31,486 nucleotides of DNA from an uncultured Collinsella sp. (GCA_959596505.1 CAUFWM010000014.1:1-31486), one strand, 5' to 3'. Numbered from the stretch's first letter, positions 7,145 through 15,635 are shown. The notes: generated from the sequence alone by a model not told the origin. A program made the numbers and translations.

Positions 7145-8056
7145 ATGAACGCTTCATCGCTTTCCTTCCAAGACATCATCCTGCGCCTCCAGCAGTACTG
7201 GGGCGAGCAGGGCTGCGTCATTATGCAGCCCTATGACTCCGAGGTCGGTGCCGGTACCTTCCACACCGCGACCACGCTGCGCTCGCTCGGCCCCGCCGAG
7301 TGGCGCACCTGCTACGCTCAGCCTTGCCGCCGTCCTGCCGACGGCCGTTACGGCGAGAATCCCAACCGCATGCAGCACTACTATCAGTTCCAGGTGCTCA
7401 TCAAGCCGTCGCCGGTCAACGCCCAGGAGCTTTACCTGGGGTCTCTTGCCGCTATCGGCCTGGACCCCAACGACCATGACGTCCGTTTTGTCGAGGATGA
7501 CTGGGAGAGCCCGACCCTGGGCGCCTGGGGCCTTGGCTGGGAGGTCTGGCTCAACGGCATGGAGGTCACGCAGTTTACGTACTTCCAGCAGGTGGGCGGC
7601 ATCGAGGTCGATCCCGTGCCCGTTGAGATCACCTATGGTCTGGAGCGCATCGCCATGTACGCCCAGGGCGTCAACTCCGTCTACGACCTGGTTTGGAGCT
7701 ATCTGCCCGATGGCACGCCGATGACCTATGGCGACGTGTTCCTGGAGAACGAGCGCGAGTTTAGCGCTTACAACTTTGAGGTCGCTAACGTCGAGATGAT
7801 GCGTCAGAAGTTTGACGACTACGAGGCCGAGTGCCACTCCTGCCTTGAGCGCAAGCTGCCGCTGCCCGCTTACGACTGCGTCATGAAGTGCAGCCATGCC
7901 TTCAACCTGCTCGATGCTCGCGGTGCGCTGTCCGCGGTCGAGCGTGCTAACTACATCCTGCGCGTCCGCGCCGTCGCCAAGGCGTGCTGCGAGGCCTATA
8001 TGGCCGAGGTCGCCGGAGTCAACGAGAATGCCGACCAGGAAGGCGAGGTGGCGTAA
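7145..8056 (+). CDS. glyQ: glycyl-tRNA synthetase alpha subunit
   Basis: Catalytic subunit of the alpha2-beta2 bacterial-type GlyRS, which charges tRNA-Gly. The protein is 303 aa, normal length, and opens with [20 protein letters not shown]. The class II core shows [40 protein letters not shown], and [20 protein letters not shown], then [15 protein letters not shown] as motif 3. Start ATG 7145 follows GAGGGGATATTAGAGG. glyS begins 3 nt after its stop, which fits co-translation of the two subunits. The alpha-beta enzyme is unusual for typical actinobacteria, which mostly carry the single-chain form, and this is one reason for placing the organism among Coriobacteriia. Confidence 0.98.
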   Translation: MNASSLSFQDIILRLQQYWGEQGCVIMQPYDSEVGAGTFHTATTLRSLGPAEWRTCYAQPCRRPADGRYGENPNRMQHYYQFQVLIKPSPVNAQELYLGSLAAIGLDPNDHDVRFVEDDWESPTLGAWGLGWEVWLNGMEVTQFTYFQQVGGIEVDPVPVEITYGLERIAMYAQGVNSVYDLVWSYLPDGTPMTYGDVFLENEREFSAYNFEVANVEMMRQKFDDYEAECHSCLERKLPLPAYDCVMKCSHAFNLLDARGALSAVERANYILRVRAVAKACCEAYMAEVAGVNENADQEGEVA

Positions 8057-8059
8057 GCC

Positions 8060-10156
8060 ATGGCAGACGCTAAGGATTTCCTGTTTGAGATCGGTACGGA
8101 GGAAATGCCCTCCGCACCGCTGAACAATGCCGTCAAGCAGCTCGGTACCATGATCGCCAAGGGCCTCGACGAGGCCGGTCTGGCCCATGGCGAGGTCCGT
8201 GTGATCTCGAGCCCGCGTCGTTTGGCTGCGCTCGTGGCCAACGTTGCCACCGCGACCGATGAGGTTCACGAGGTCAAGCGCGGTCCCGCGGCCAACATCG
8301 CCTTCGATGCCGACGGTAACGCCACCAAGGCCGCCCAGGGCTTCGCCCGCAAGTGCGGTGTGGCTGCCGAGGATCTGGTCCGTCGCGAGGACACCGACGG
8401 CCGTGAGTACGTATTTGCCGAGAAGAACATTCCTTCCGCCCCGGCCACCCCGATTCTGACGGCCCTGTGCGAGAAGACCATCGCCGGCCTGCAGTGGCCC
8501 AACTACCGCTCTCAGCGCTGGGGCCACGAGCACGCCACGTTCGTGCGTCCGGTCCGCTGGATCTGCTGCCTTTTGGGCGGGGATGTCGTGCCCGTGTCCT
8601 TTGCCGATGTGACGAGTGGCAACACCACGCGCGGCCACCGCGTGCTTGGTCCCGGTGACCATGTGGTCGCCAGCCCCGCTGTTTACGAGCAGGTGCTCGA
8701 GGACGCCGGCGTGCTTTCTGCCGAGCGCCGTCGTGAGGCCATCCTTGCCGGTATCGCCGAGGTCGAGGCTGCGCGCCCCGGCTGCCACGTCGATACGCCC
8801 AAGAAGGTCTTTGAGGAGGTCATCAACCTCTGCGAGTGGCCGACGGTGCTCGTCGGTACCTTCGATGAGGAGTTCCTCAAGGTGCCGCACGAGATCATCT
8901 GCGAGTCTATGCTCACCAACCAGCGCTACTTCCCGATCTATGACGGCGAGGGCAAGCTGACGCGTGAGTTCGTGGTCGTCTCCAACAGTAAGCCCGAGAA
9001 TGCCGAGCGCGTGATCGACGGCAACGAGCGTGTCGTGCGCGCCCGCCTGGACGACGCCAAGTTCTTCTACGAGGAGGATCTGAAGATCTCCCTCGACGAG
9101 TTCCGCGAGCGTCTGGCCAAGGTCGCCTTCCAGGAGAAGCTCGGCAGTGTGCTCGCCAAGTCCGAGCGTATTGAGCAGCTTGCGCTCGCTATTGCCCGTG
9201 AGGCTCACCTGGGTGCCCACCTGGCCGCCGATGCCGGCCGCGCCGCTCACCTGTGCAAGGCCGACCTGGTGTCCAACGCTGTTGTCGAGTTCACGAGCCA
9301 GCAGGGTGTGATGGGCGGTTACTACGCCAGCGCGAGGGGGGAGAACGACGAGGTCGCTCACGCTATTCGCGATCACTATCGTCCCCGCTTTGCCGGCGAC
9401 GAGCTACCCGAGGGCACCGCTGGCTGCATCGTGGCTTGCGCCGACAAGCTCGATACCATTGCCGGCATCTTTGCCATCGGCGAGCCCCCGACCGGCTCTT
9501 CCGACCCGTACGCGCTGCGTCGTGCCGCCATCGGCATCATCAATATCCTGCGCGACCGTCTGCCGATCGACCCCACGTCGCTCATCGACTTTGCGCTCGA
9601 GCTCTATAGCGAGCAGGGCATTGAGTTCGACGCCGCCGAGGTCGCCCAGCAGGTTCGCGACTTCTTCCACGGCCGTTTGGTGAGCATGGCCCGCGACGAG
9701 AAGATCCCGGCCGACACCGTTGCCGCCGTTTCCGCGGTGCACATCATTGCCCCGTCGGTCTTCTTCGCCCGCTGCGCCGCCCTCGATGAGGCCCGCAAGA
9801 ACGACGCCGAGACCTTCGACAACCTTGCAACCGCCTACGCCCGCGCGGCGCACATCTCCAAGCCCGAGCTGGGCGCGGAGTACGATCGCGCCCTGATGGG
9901 CGAGGTCGAGCTTGCGCTTGCCGACGCCTCCGAGGCCGCTCAGACCGCCGTCGATGCCGCTCTCGCCGCTGAGGATTATCCTTCCGCGTTTGCCGCCCTC
10001 GCCGCCCTGCGCGCGCCCATCGACCGTTTCTTCGACGAGGTTATGGTCATGGACAAGGACGAGCAGCTCCGCGATAATCGCCTTAAGCTGCTTAACCGCT
10101 TCGAGGCCGTTTTCTCCGGCATCGCCAACATCGGTGAGCTTGCCCGCAAAAAGTAA
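8060..10156 (+). CDS. glyS: glycyl-tRNA synthetase beta subunit
   Basis: tRNA-binding subunit of the heterotetrameric GlyRS. The protein is 698 aa, normal length. The N-terminus DFLFEIGTEEMPSAPL is the family signature, followed by RVISSPRRLAALV, RWGHEHATFVRPVRWI and the HD-like central region (LVSNAVVEFTSQQGVMGGYYA, GEPPTGSSDPYALRRAAIGI). The C-terminal anticodon-binding-like helical domain contains FDEVMVMDKDEQLRDNRLKL. It is coupled to glyQ with a 3-nt gap. Downstream, ppsR begins 34 nt later with AAAAGGAG upstream, so the three genes are probably one transcript. Confidence 0.98.
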   Translation: MADAKDFLFEIGTEEMPSAPLNNAVKQLGTMIAKGLDEAGLAHGEVRVISSPRRLAALVANVATATDEVHEVKRGPAANIAFDADGNATKAAQGFARKCGVAAEDLVRREDTDGREYVFAEKNIPSAPATPILTALCEKTIAGLQWPNYRSQRWGHEHATFVRPVRWICCLLGGDVVPVSFADVTSGNTTRGHRVLGPGDHVVASPAVYEQVLEDAGVLSAERRREAILAGIAEVEAARPGCHVDTPKKVFEEVINLCEWPTVLVGTFDEEFLKVPHEIICESMLTNQRYFPIYDGEGKLTREFVVVSNSKPENAERVIDGNERVVRARLDDAKFFYEEDLKISLDEFRERLAKVAFQEKLGSVLAKSERIEQLALAIAREAHLGAHLAADAGRAAHLCKADLVSNAVVEFTSQQGVMGGYYASARGENDEVAHAIRDHYRPRFAGDELPEGTAGCIVACADKLDTIAGIFAIGEPPTGSSDPYALRRAAIGIINILRDRLPIDPTSLIDFALELYSEQGIEFDAAEVAQQVRDFFHGRLVSMARDEKIPADTVAAVSAVHIIAPSVFFARCAALDEARKNDAETFDNLATAYARAAHISKPELGAEYDRALMGEVELALADASEAAQTAVDAALAAEDYPSAFAALAALRAPIDRFFDEVMVMDKDEQLRDNRLKLLNRFEAVFSGIANIGELARKK

Positions 10157-10190
10157 GCTAGCCTGCGCATAAGCGCAAAAGGAGCCCCGC

Positions 10191-11066
10191 ATGGATTGCC
10201 CGGTCACCGCTCGTCCCACCGTTATCGTTATCTCCGACTCGCTTGGAGATACCGCTTGTGAGGTGGTGCTTGCGGCGTCCGGGCAATTTGATGAAGGGGC
10301 TTTTCATCTCTTGCGCCTGCCCAAGGTGAACTCGGTGGAGCAGGTAAAGTCGTTTGTGGGTCCGCGCGTCGATGCGGATCATCGCGATATTGCCGTGTTC
10401 CACACTATCGTCGACCCAGCGCTTCGCGCCCGCGTGCTCGATTATCTGGGCATGCTGCACATTCGCTCGGTCGACCTGATCGGCCCGACGCTTGCCGTGC
10501 TGTCGTCGCTTATTGGCGTGCCTCCCAAGGGCGTTGCGGGTGTGATTCACAAGACCGATGACCGCTATTTCCATCGCATCGAGGCCATGGAGTATTTCGT
10601 TGAGCACGATGATGGGCGCGGCTGCGACGACCTTTCGGGGGCAGATATCGTGCTGCTGGGTGTATCCCGCACGTCCAAGACGCCGCTGTCGATGTATTTG
10701 GCCTATCAGGGCTACAAGGTCGCCAACGTTCCGTTGGCCCAGGGCATAGAGCCGCCCAAGTCGATTTACGAGGTCGATCCGATGCGGTTGTTCGGTCTGA
10801 TTTCGACCGTCGATGTGATTGCCGAGATTCGCGATACCCGCCTGGGCGACGACTATGCCCGCGCCGTCGCCGGCTCCTATGCCGAGCCCGAGAGCGTGCG
10901 CGGCGAGCTCGAGGAGGCTCGTGCCCTCATGAAACGTCTGGGTTGCTTTGTGGTGCGCACCGACGGCAAGGCGATCGAGGAGAGTGCCTCCGAGATCATT
11001 GCCCACCTCGAAGAAATTCAAGAGGCAAGAGCCCGCCGTGCCGCCCGCCGCACCCAACAAAGCTAG
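10191..11066 (+). CDS. ppsR: pyruvate,phosphate dikinase regulatory protein (kinase/phosphotransferase)
   Basis: Bifunctional PDRP/DUF299 enzyme: it inactivates PPDK by ADP-dependent phosphorylation of a Thr next to the catalytic His and reactivates it by Pi-dependent removal. The protein is 291 aa. It opens with VIVISDSLGDTACEVV, and the nucleotide-binding P-loop-like segment GVSRTSKTPLSMYLA starts near residue 156. VPLAQGIEPPKSIYEV and RLFGLISTVDVI are also family-like. Its target ppdK lies next door, and that protein has the required T-S-H active site, so PPDK rather than PEP synthase is the likely substrate. A 266-nt gap with regulatory-looking repeats separates the two genes, so they may be controlled separately. 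Confidence 0.95.
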   Translation: MDCPVTARPTVIVISDSLGDTACEVVLAASGQFDEGAFHLLRLPKVNSVEQVKSFVGPRVDADHRDIAVFHTIVDPALRARVLDYLGMLHIRSVDLIGPTLAVLSSLIGVPPKGVAGVIHKTDDRYFHRIEAMEYFVEHDDGRGCDDLSGADIVLLGVSRTSKTPLSMYLAYQGYKVANVPLAQGIEPPKSIYEVDPMRLFGLISTVDVIAEIRDTRLGDDYARAVAGSYAEPESVRGELEEARALMKRLGCFVVRTDGKAIEESASEIIAHLEEIQEARARRAARRTQQS

Positions 11067-11332
11067 CTTATTGGATTAGCTTAAAAAACCTGATACTGAT
11101 AAAGCGATTTAGCAAATAACTTGCATTTGACCTGCGAGTTTCTTGTAGTGGTATCTCCATAAGGTAACCACCTTTACCTACCGTTTACCGCTAGTTTTAG
11201 CACGTTTACCAAACCTCGTATCCTCTGCTCAAGCCCGTTCAAATCCCGCCGTATAGTTCCCTCACGGCCCGCATCCGGTGGGTCGATTCGTCACCACGGT
11301 CGCGCGCGAGAGCGCATGGAAGGGGAAGTATC
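11067..11332 (+). promoter_or_regulatory. ppsR-ppdK spacer, probable ppdK control region
   Basis: This 266-nt stretch is clearly lower in GC than the flanking genes and holds no convincing reading frame. It contains an inverted repeat and phased TTTACC repeats (separate entry), a possible -35 TTGACC at 11127-11132, and a TATAGT box at 11252-11257 without a good -35. I could not decide between promoter candidates. The ppdK ribosome binding site AAGGGGAAG lies at its right end. No good terminator for ppsR was seen. Confidence 0.55.
11162..11210 (+). promoter_or_regulatory. operator-like cluster: inverted repeat and helically phased TTTACC repeats
   Basis: AGGTAA (11162-11167) and TTACCT (11174-11179) form a perfect inverted repeat with a 6-nt spacer. 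TTTACC occurs at 11173, 11184 and 11205, spaced 11 and 21 nt apart, which is one and two helical turns. The last two copies share the longer CGTTTACC. This is the geometry of a regulator binding several sites on one DNA face; the regulator is unknown. Confidence 0.5.
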
Positions 11333-14083
11333 GTGAGCGATTGCAAGAGGGTTTACCGTTTTGGAACCGATGCCCAGGGCACTTGTGTCACCGAGGGCGA
11401 CAAGTCCATGAACTTCGTGCTTGGCGGCAAAGGCGCAAACCTTGCCGAGATGAGCCGCATCGGCCTGCCGGTTCCCGGTGGCTTTACCATTACCTGCCAG
11501 ACCTGCGTCGAGTACTCTGGCGCCGGCAACGTGTGGCCCGTGGGCGCGCTCGACGAGATCGTTGCCGCCGAGGCCGACCTCGAGGCCCGCTGCGGCAAGA
11601 AGCTCGGCGACGCCCGTGATCCGCTGCTCGTCTCGGTGCGCTCGGGTGCTCCGTTCTCCATGCCCGGCATGATGGACACGGTCCTCAACCTGGGCCTCAA
11701 CGACGATTCCGTCCAGGGCCTTATCGCCCAGACGCAGAACCCGCGCTTTGCCTGGGACAGCTATCGTCGCTTTATCCAGATGTTCTCCAACGTCGTCATG
11801 GGCGTCGACGCCGACCTGTTCGAGAATGCCCTGACCCAGGCCCGCCTGGTCGCCGGCGTTCGCGTTGATTCCGAGCTTTCGGCTGAGGACCTGCAGGAGC
11901 TCGTCGAGACTTTCAAGGGCATTTTCTCCGACAACGTCGAGGCCGCCGTGTACCCCGAGCTCGAGGTCGCGGACGGCAAGCCCGTCTTCCCGCACGATCC
12001 GGAGCTTCAGCTGCGCCTTGCCATCCAGGCCGTCTTTGGTAGTTGGATGAACGAGCGCGCCTGCATCTACCGCAAGCAGCATGGCATTTCTGACGAGCTC
12101 GGCACCGCCGTCAACGTGCAGGCTATGGCCTTTGGCAACAAGGGGGAGACCTCTGCGACCGGCGTCGCTTTTACGCGCAACCCGGCCGACGGCACCAAGG
12201 AGTTCTACGGCGACTTTCTGGTCAACGCCCAGGGCGAGGACGTCGTCGCCGGCATCCGCAACACCGAGCCCATCGCCGACCTCAAGACCACCCCGGGCCT
12301 CGAGTCCGCAGGTGAGGAGCTTGAGCGTGTCTTCCTGACGCTTGAGGATCACTACCGCGACATGTGCGACATCGAGTTCACCATCGAGCAGGGCAAGCTC
12401 TGGATGCTCCAGACCCGCGTGGGCAAGCGTACCGCAACCGCCGCTCTGCGCATCGCTATCGAGATGGTCGAGGAAGGCCTTATTACCCGTGAGGAGGCCG
12501 TGAGCCGCATCGACCCCGCGCAGCTCGACCAGCTCCTGCACCCGCAGTTCGACTCCTCCAAGAAGTACGAGGCGCTCGCATGCGGCCTCAACGCCAGCCC
12601 TGGTGCCGCCGTGGGCGAGGTCGTGTTCTCGAGCGACGATGCCGTCGCGCGCGCCAACGAGGGTCACAAGGTCATTTTGGTTCGCTGGGAGACCAACCCC
12701 GATGACCTGAAGGGCATGGTCGCCGCCGAGGGTATCCTGACCAGCCACGGTGGCAAGACGAGCCATGCCGCCGTTATCGCTCGCGGTATGGGTACGCCCT
12801 GCGTCTGCGGCGTTGAGCGCTTCCACATCGACGCCGCCGAAAAGGTCGTGCGCATCGAGGGTAGCGATCGTGTGCTGCACGAAGGCGATGTCATCTCCAT
12901 CGACGGCACCCAGGGCATCGTCGTCGATGGCGCTGTCGATTTGGTCTCCGCCGAGCTCACCGGCGACCTGGACACCATCCTGTCCTGGGCCGACGAGATC
13001 CGTCTGGACGAGACCTGTGGCCACGCCAACCATGTGCGCGTCAACGCCGACAATCCCGAGGACGCAGAGCTCGCGCTCGAGTTTGGCGCCGAGGCCATCG
13101 GCCTGTGCCGCACCGAGCACATGTTTCTGGGCGATCGCAAGAACATCATCCAGAGCTTCATCCTGTCCGACGATGAGGCCGTGAAGCAGCAGGCCCTCGC
13201 CGACCTGCTCAAGGTTCAGACCGAGGACTTCCTGGCGATGTTCAAGACCATGTCCGGTCGCGATGTGGTCGTTCGCCTGCTCGATCCGCCGCTGCACGAG
13301 TTCCTGGATAATCCGCGTGAGCTCGAGGTCGCCATCACCAAGAAGGAAGCCGCTGGCGCCAGCGAGGAAGAGCTTGCCGCCCTGCGTGCCCGCCTGCGCC
13401 GTATCGACGGCATAGTCGAGTCGAACCCCATGCTCGGCCTGCGCGGTGTGCGCCTGTCCGTCGTCTTTAGCGATCTGCCGCTCATGCAGGTTCGCGCCGT
13501 GGCCACGGCTGCTGCTCGACTTATCAAGGAGGGCGTCGACCCGCGCCCCGAGATCATGGTTCCGCTCGTTTCCATTACGGCCGAGCACGTTCAGACTCGC
13601 GAGGTCATCGAGCGCGTGATCGCCGAGGTTTCCGCCGAGGAGGGCGTCGAGCTCAATATTCCCGTGGGCACGATGCTCGAGCTGCCGCGTGCCTGCATGG
13701 TTGCCGACGAGATCGCGCAGCACGCCGACTTCTTCTGCTTTGGCACCAACGACCTCACGCAGACGACCTTCGGCTTCTCTCGAGACGATGCCGAGGCCAA
13801 GTACATCCCGCTGTACATGCACAAGAAGATCCTGAAGGACAATCCCTTCGAGACCATCGACACGGCGGTGCTGGAGCTCGTGCGCTTGGCCGTCGAGAAG
13901 GGCCGCGCCACCAATCCCGACATGCACTTTGGCGTGTGCGGCGAGCACGGCGGCGACCCCAAGTCCATCAAGGGCCTGTTTAACGTGGCCGACGTGGACT
14001 ACGTGTCCTGCTCGCCCTATCGTGTGCCCCTCGCGCGCCTGGCTGCCGCTCAGGCCAAGCTCGAGGCCAAGCGTTCCGCCTAA
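11333..14083 (+). CDS. ppdK: pyruvate,phosphate dikinase
   Basis: Interconverts pyruvate, ATP and Pi with PEP, AMP and PPi through a swinging phosphohistidine domain; in anaerobes it often runs in the glycolytic, ATP-forming direction. The protein is 916 aa, slightly long for bacterial PPDK. The N-terminal ATP-grasp domain includes VLGGKGANLAEM, RSGAPFSMPGMMDTVLNLG and AFGNKGETSATGVAFTRNP. The central swivel domain has GGKTSHAAVIARGMG with catalytic His478 and regulatory Thr476. The C-terminal TIM barrel has GLCRTEHMFLG, LGLRGVRLSV, and FFCFGTNDLTQTTFGFSRDD, ending with FGVCGEHGGDP carrying the active-site Cys. GTG 11333 follows AAGGGGAAG. Thr476 is the expected target of the neighbouring ppsR product. 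Confidence 0.98.
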   Translation: MSDCKRVYRFGTDAQGTCVTEGDKSMNFVLGGKGANLAEMSRIGLPVPGGFTITCQTCVEYSGAGNVWPVGALDEIVAAEADLEARCGKKLGDARDPLLVSVRSGAPFSMPGMMDTVLNLGLNDDSVQGLIAQTQNPRFAWDSYRRFIQMFSNVVMGVDADLFENALTQARLVAGVRVDSELSAEDLQELVETFKGIFSDNVEAAVYPELEVADGKPVFPHDPELQLRLAIQAVFGSWMNERACIYRKQHGISDELGTAVNVQAMAFGNKGETSATGVAFTRNPADGTKEFYGDFLVNAQGEDVVAGIRNTEPIADLKTTPGLESAGEELERVFLTLEDHYRDMCDIEFTIEQGKLWMLQTRVGKRTATAALRIAIEMVEEGLITREEAVSRIDPAQLDQLLHPQFDSSKKYEALACGLNASPGAAVGEVVFSSDDAVARANEGHKVILVRWETNPDDLKGMVAAEGILTSHGGKTSHAAVIARGMGTPCVCGVERFHIDAAEKVVRIEGSDRVLHEGDVISIDGTQGIVVDGAVDLVSAELTGDLDTILSWADEIRLDETCGHANHVRVNADNPEDAELALEFGAEAIGLCRTEHMFLGDRKNIIQSFILSDDEAVKQQALADLLKVQTEDFLAMFKTMSGRDVVVRLLDPPLHEFLDNPRELEVAITKKEAAGASEEELAALRARLRRIDGIVESNPMLGLRGVRLSVVFSDLPLMQVRAVATAAARLIKEGVDPRPEIMVPLVSITAEHVQTREVIERVIAEVSAEEGVELNIPVGTMLELPRACMVADEIAQHADFFCFGTNDLTQTTFGFSRDDAEAKYIPLYMHKKILKDNPFETIDTAVLELVRLAVEKGRATNPDMHFGVCGEHGGDPKSIKGLFNVADVDYVSCSPYRVPLARLAAAQAKLEAKRSA

Positions 14084-14121
14084 CGTTTTGGGTTTGGGCG
14101 CCTAGCGTAGCCCCCTTCACG

Positions 14122-14155
14122 CCGCCCGTCTCATTCGTGAGGCGGGCGGTTATCA
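14122..14155 (+). terminator. terminator after ppdK, TTCG-capped
   Basis: A 12-bp stem (14122-14133 with 14138-14149, one G-U pair) is closed by a TTCG tetraloop. The tail TTATCAT is short and poorly U-rich, so termination may be partial, but stem and position 39 nt past the ppdK stop support it. Confidence 0.7.
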
Positions 14156-14195
14156 TGTGCGGGTTTTGTCTTTTTGTCTGCGTAAAAAATTGTTC

Positions 14196-14223
14196 TTGCA
14201 GCAGAAACCCGCGCGTGTATACT
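14196..14223 (+). promoter_or_regulatory. rplS promoter
   Basis: TTGCAG (14196-14201), a 16-nt spacer and TATACT (14218-14223), located after the ppdK terminator in an AT-rich stretch. A start near 14230 gives a leader of about 63 nt. Confidence 0.55.
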
Positions 14224-14244
14224 CGAATACGTTTGTTCAACTAC

Positions 14245-14268
14245 GTGCCGGCCAAGGTGGTACGGCAC
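14245..14268 (+). promoter_or_regulatory. hairpin in the rplS leader, possible L19 autoregulatory element
   Basis: GTGCCG (14245-14250) pairs with CGGCAC (14263-14268) across a 12-nt loop, ending 12 nt before the AAGGA ribosome binding site of rplS. L19 leader elements are known in other bacteria; whether this is one of them is inference. Confidence 0.35.
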
Positions 14269-14292
14269 CTCTAGAAGAGTAAGGAATTGCAC

Positions 14293-14634
14293 ATGGATTA
14301 CATCCGCGCAATCGAGCGTCAGCAGATCCGCGAGGACATTCCTCAGGTTCGCGTCGCCGACAACGTCAAGGTTCACTACCGCATTAAGGAAGGCGACCGC
14401 GAGCGCATCCAGGTCTTCCAGGGCGACGTCATCCGCATGGCCGGCGCCGGTGCCCGCGAGACCTTCACCGTCCGCAAGATTTCCTTCGGTGTCGGTGTTG
14501 AGCGCACCTTCCCGCTTCACAGCCCCAAGATCGCCAAGCTCGAGGTCGTTCGTCATGGTCGCGTCCGTCGCGCCAAGCTGTACTACCTCCGCGACAAGGT
14601 GGGCAAGGCTGCTCGCATCCCCGAGAAGCGCTAA
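14293..14634 (+). CDS. rplS: 50S ribosomal protein L19
   Basis: Large-subunit protein at the 30S-50S interface. The protein is 113 aa, normal length. It opens with [18 protein letters not shown], and the SH3-like core has [34 protein letters not shown] and the basic C-terminus [21 protein letters not shown] 14293 is preferred over the TTG at 14287 because AAGGA lies 7 nt upstream of the ATG. Unlike in most genomes it is not next to trmD: lepB-glyQS-ppsR-ppdK lies between. It has its own promoter, leader and terminator, so it appears to be transcribed alone. Confidence 0.97.
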   Translation: MDYIRAIERQQIREDIPQVRVADNVKVHYRIKEGDRERIQVFQGDVIRMAGAGARETFTVRKISFGVGVERTFPLHSPKIAKLEVVRHGRVRRAKLYYLRDKVGKAARIPEKR

Positions 14635-14668
14635 GAAGATCGCAGCGTCTGTCCACTCGTTTGGACAC

Positions 14669-14699
14669 AAGGGTCACCTTCGGGTGGCCCTTCTTTTTA
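14669..14699 (+). terminator. Rho-independent terminator after rplS, TTCG-capped
   Basis: A 10-bp stem (14669-14678 with 14683-14692, one G-U pair) has a TTCG tetraloop, followed by CTTTTTA. Strong form, 35 nt past the rplS stop. Confidence 0.9.
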
Positions 14700-14727
14700 T
14701 CTGATTTGCATGCAAGGAGGGCCTGGT

Positions 14728-15516
14728 ATGGCCAATATGACGAGCTCGGTTTCGGCATCGCAGGTTGCCGGCGAGCTGGCGAGCGCCACGTTCGAGGAGA
14801 TTCCCGCCCTCGTGGAGCATTATCGCGAGGATCCGCGCCAGCAGGTGATCAAGGCTTGCGAACGTGCCCTTAAGCGCCATGCCAAGGAACTTTCCGAACG
14901 CGAGCGCGTCAACGGCATGTACGAGCTTATGCATGAGCTCGGCGGTGATGGCGTGGTCGTGGGCGTCGACGAGGTGGGCCGTGGCTCGGTAGCGGGTCCC
15001 TTGACCGTGTGTGCCGTGTGTCTTCCGATGGAGCCGCGCATCTGGGGCATCAACGATTCCAAAAAGCTCACGCCGGCGCGCCGCGAGCTGCTCTCGGTGA
15101 AGATTGCCGAGGTGGCGACTGCTATCGGCTTTTGCCATATCGCTCCTGCGGATATCGATGAGATGGGCATGGCCCGCGCCATTCGAGCCGCTGTCGCGGG
15201 TGCGGTGGCAGATACGGGGCTTGAGCCCGATTGCGTGCTTATGGACGGTAACCCCCTGGGCGCCGTGCCCCATGAGCGCGACGTGGTCAAGGGCGATGCC
15301 AAGATCGCCTGTATCGCCGCGGCATCCATCATGGCAAAGGTCACGCGTGACGAGATGATGGTCGAGTACGATGCCGAGTATCCCGAGTACCATTTGGCCG
15401 AATCGAAAGGCTATGCGAGTCCCGAGCACATCGAGGCCATTCGCAAACATGGTCTTTCTCCGCTGCATCGTGTGAGCTTTTGCGGAAACTTTCTGCAGAC
15501 TGAGCGCCTTTTTTAG
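14728..15516 (+). CDS. rnhB: ribonuclease HII
   Basis: Cleaves RNA in RNA-DNA hybrids and excises single ribonucleotides from DNA. The protein is 262 aa. An N-terminal extension of about 75 residues (IPALVEHYREDPRQQVIKAC) resembles that of Gram-positive RnhB. The catalytic block GVDEVGRGSVAGP holds D81 and E82; SKKLTPARRELL, VLMDGNPLG and AAASIMAKVTRDEMM supply the remaining acidic site. The usual HKGY motif is SKGY here. ATG 14728 has AAGGAGG 7 nt upstream; an upstream in-frame ATG at 14710 lacks one. No promoter was seen after the rplS terminator, so expression may depend on read-through. Confidence 0.95.
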   Translation: MANMTSSVSASQVAGELASATFEEIPALVEHYREDPRQQVIKACERALKRHAKELSERERVNGMYELMHELGGDGVVVGVDEVGRGSVAGPLTVCAVCLPMEPRIWGINDSKKLTPARRELLSVKIAEVATAIGFCHIAPADIDEMGMARAIRAAVAGAVADTGLEPDCVLMDGNPLGAVPHERDVVKGDAKIACIAAASIMAKVTRDEMMVEYDAEYPEYHLAESKGYASPEHIEAIRKHGLSPLHRVSFCGNFLQTERLF

Positions 15517-15564
15517 GCCAATTGTGGAGACAGGGACCTTAAGGGTTCCATAAAACTGCTGGTA

Positions 15565-15608
15565 GGGGCCGTGTGCAACGCCATTGTTGCGCGCGGTCCC
15601 TCTTTTGT
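15565..15608 (+). terminator. probable terminator after rnhB
   Basis: A 14-bp stem (15565-15578 with 15587-15600) includes three G-U pairs and an 8-nt loop, followed by TCTTTTGTT. It lies 48 nt past the rnhB stop. Confidence 0.75.
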
Positions 15609-15613
15609 TGGCA

Positions 15614-15635
15614 TTTGGTTTGCTTTTGGTTTGCT
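15614..15635 (+). repeat. 11-bp perfect tandem duplication upstream of yraN
   Basis: TTTGGTTTGCT occurs twice head to tail (15614-15624 and 15625-15635), directly after the rnhB terminator and 69 nt before yraN. The 11-bp period equals about one helical turn. It may be part of a promoter region, but no clear -10 was found. Confidence 0.6.

Noticed and set aside
11064..11095. Possible terminator after ppsR (AAGCTA/TAGCTT repeat)
   Set aside because: The repeat is followed by A residues rather than T residues on the plus strand, so it does not have terminator form.
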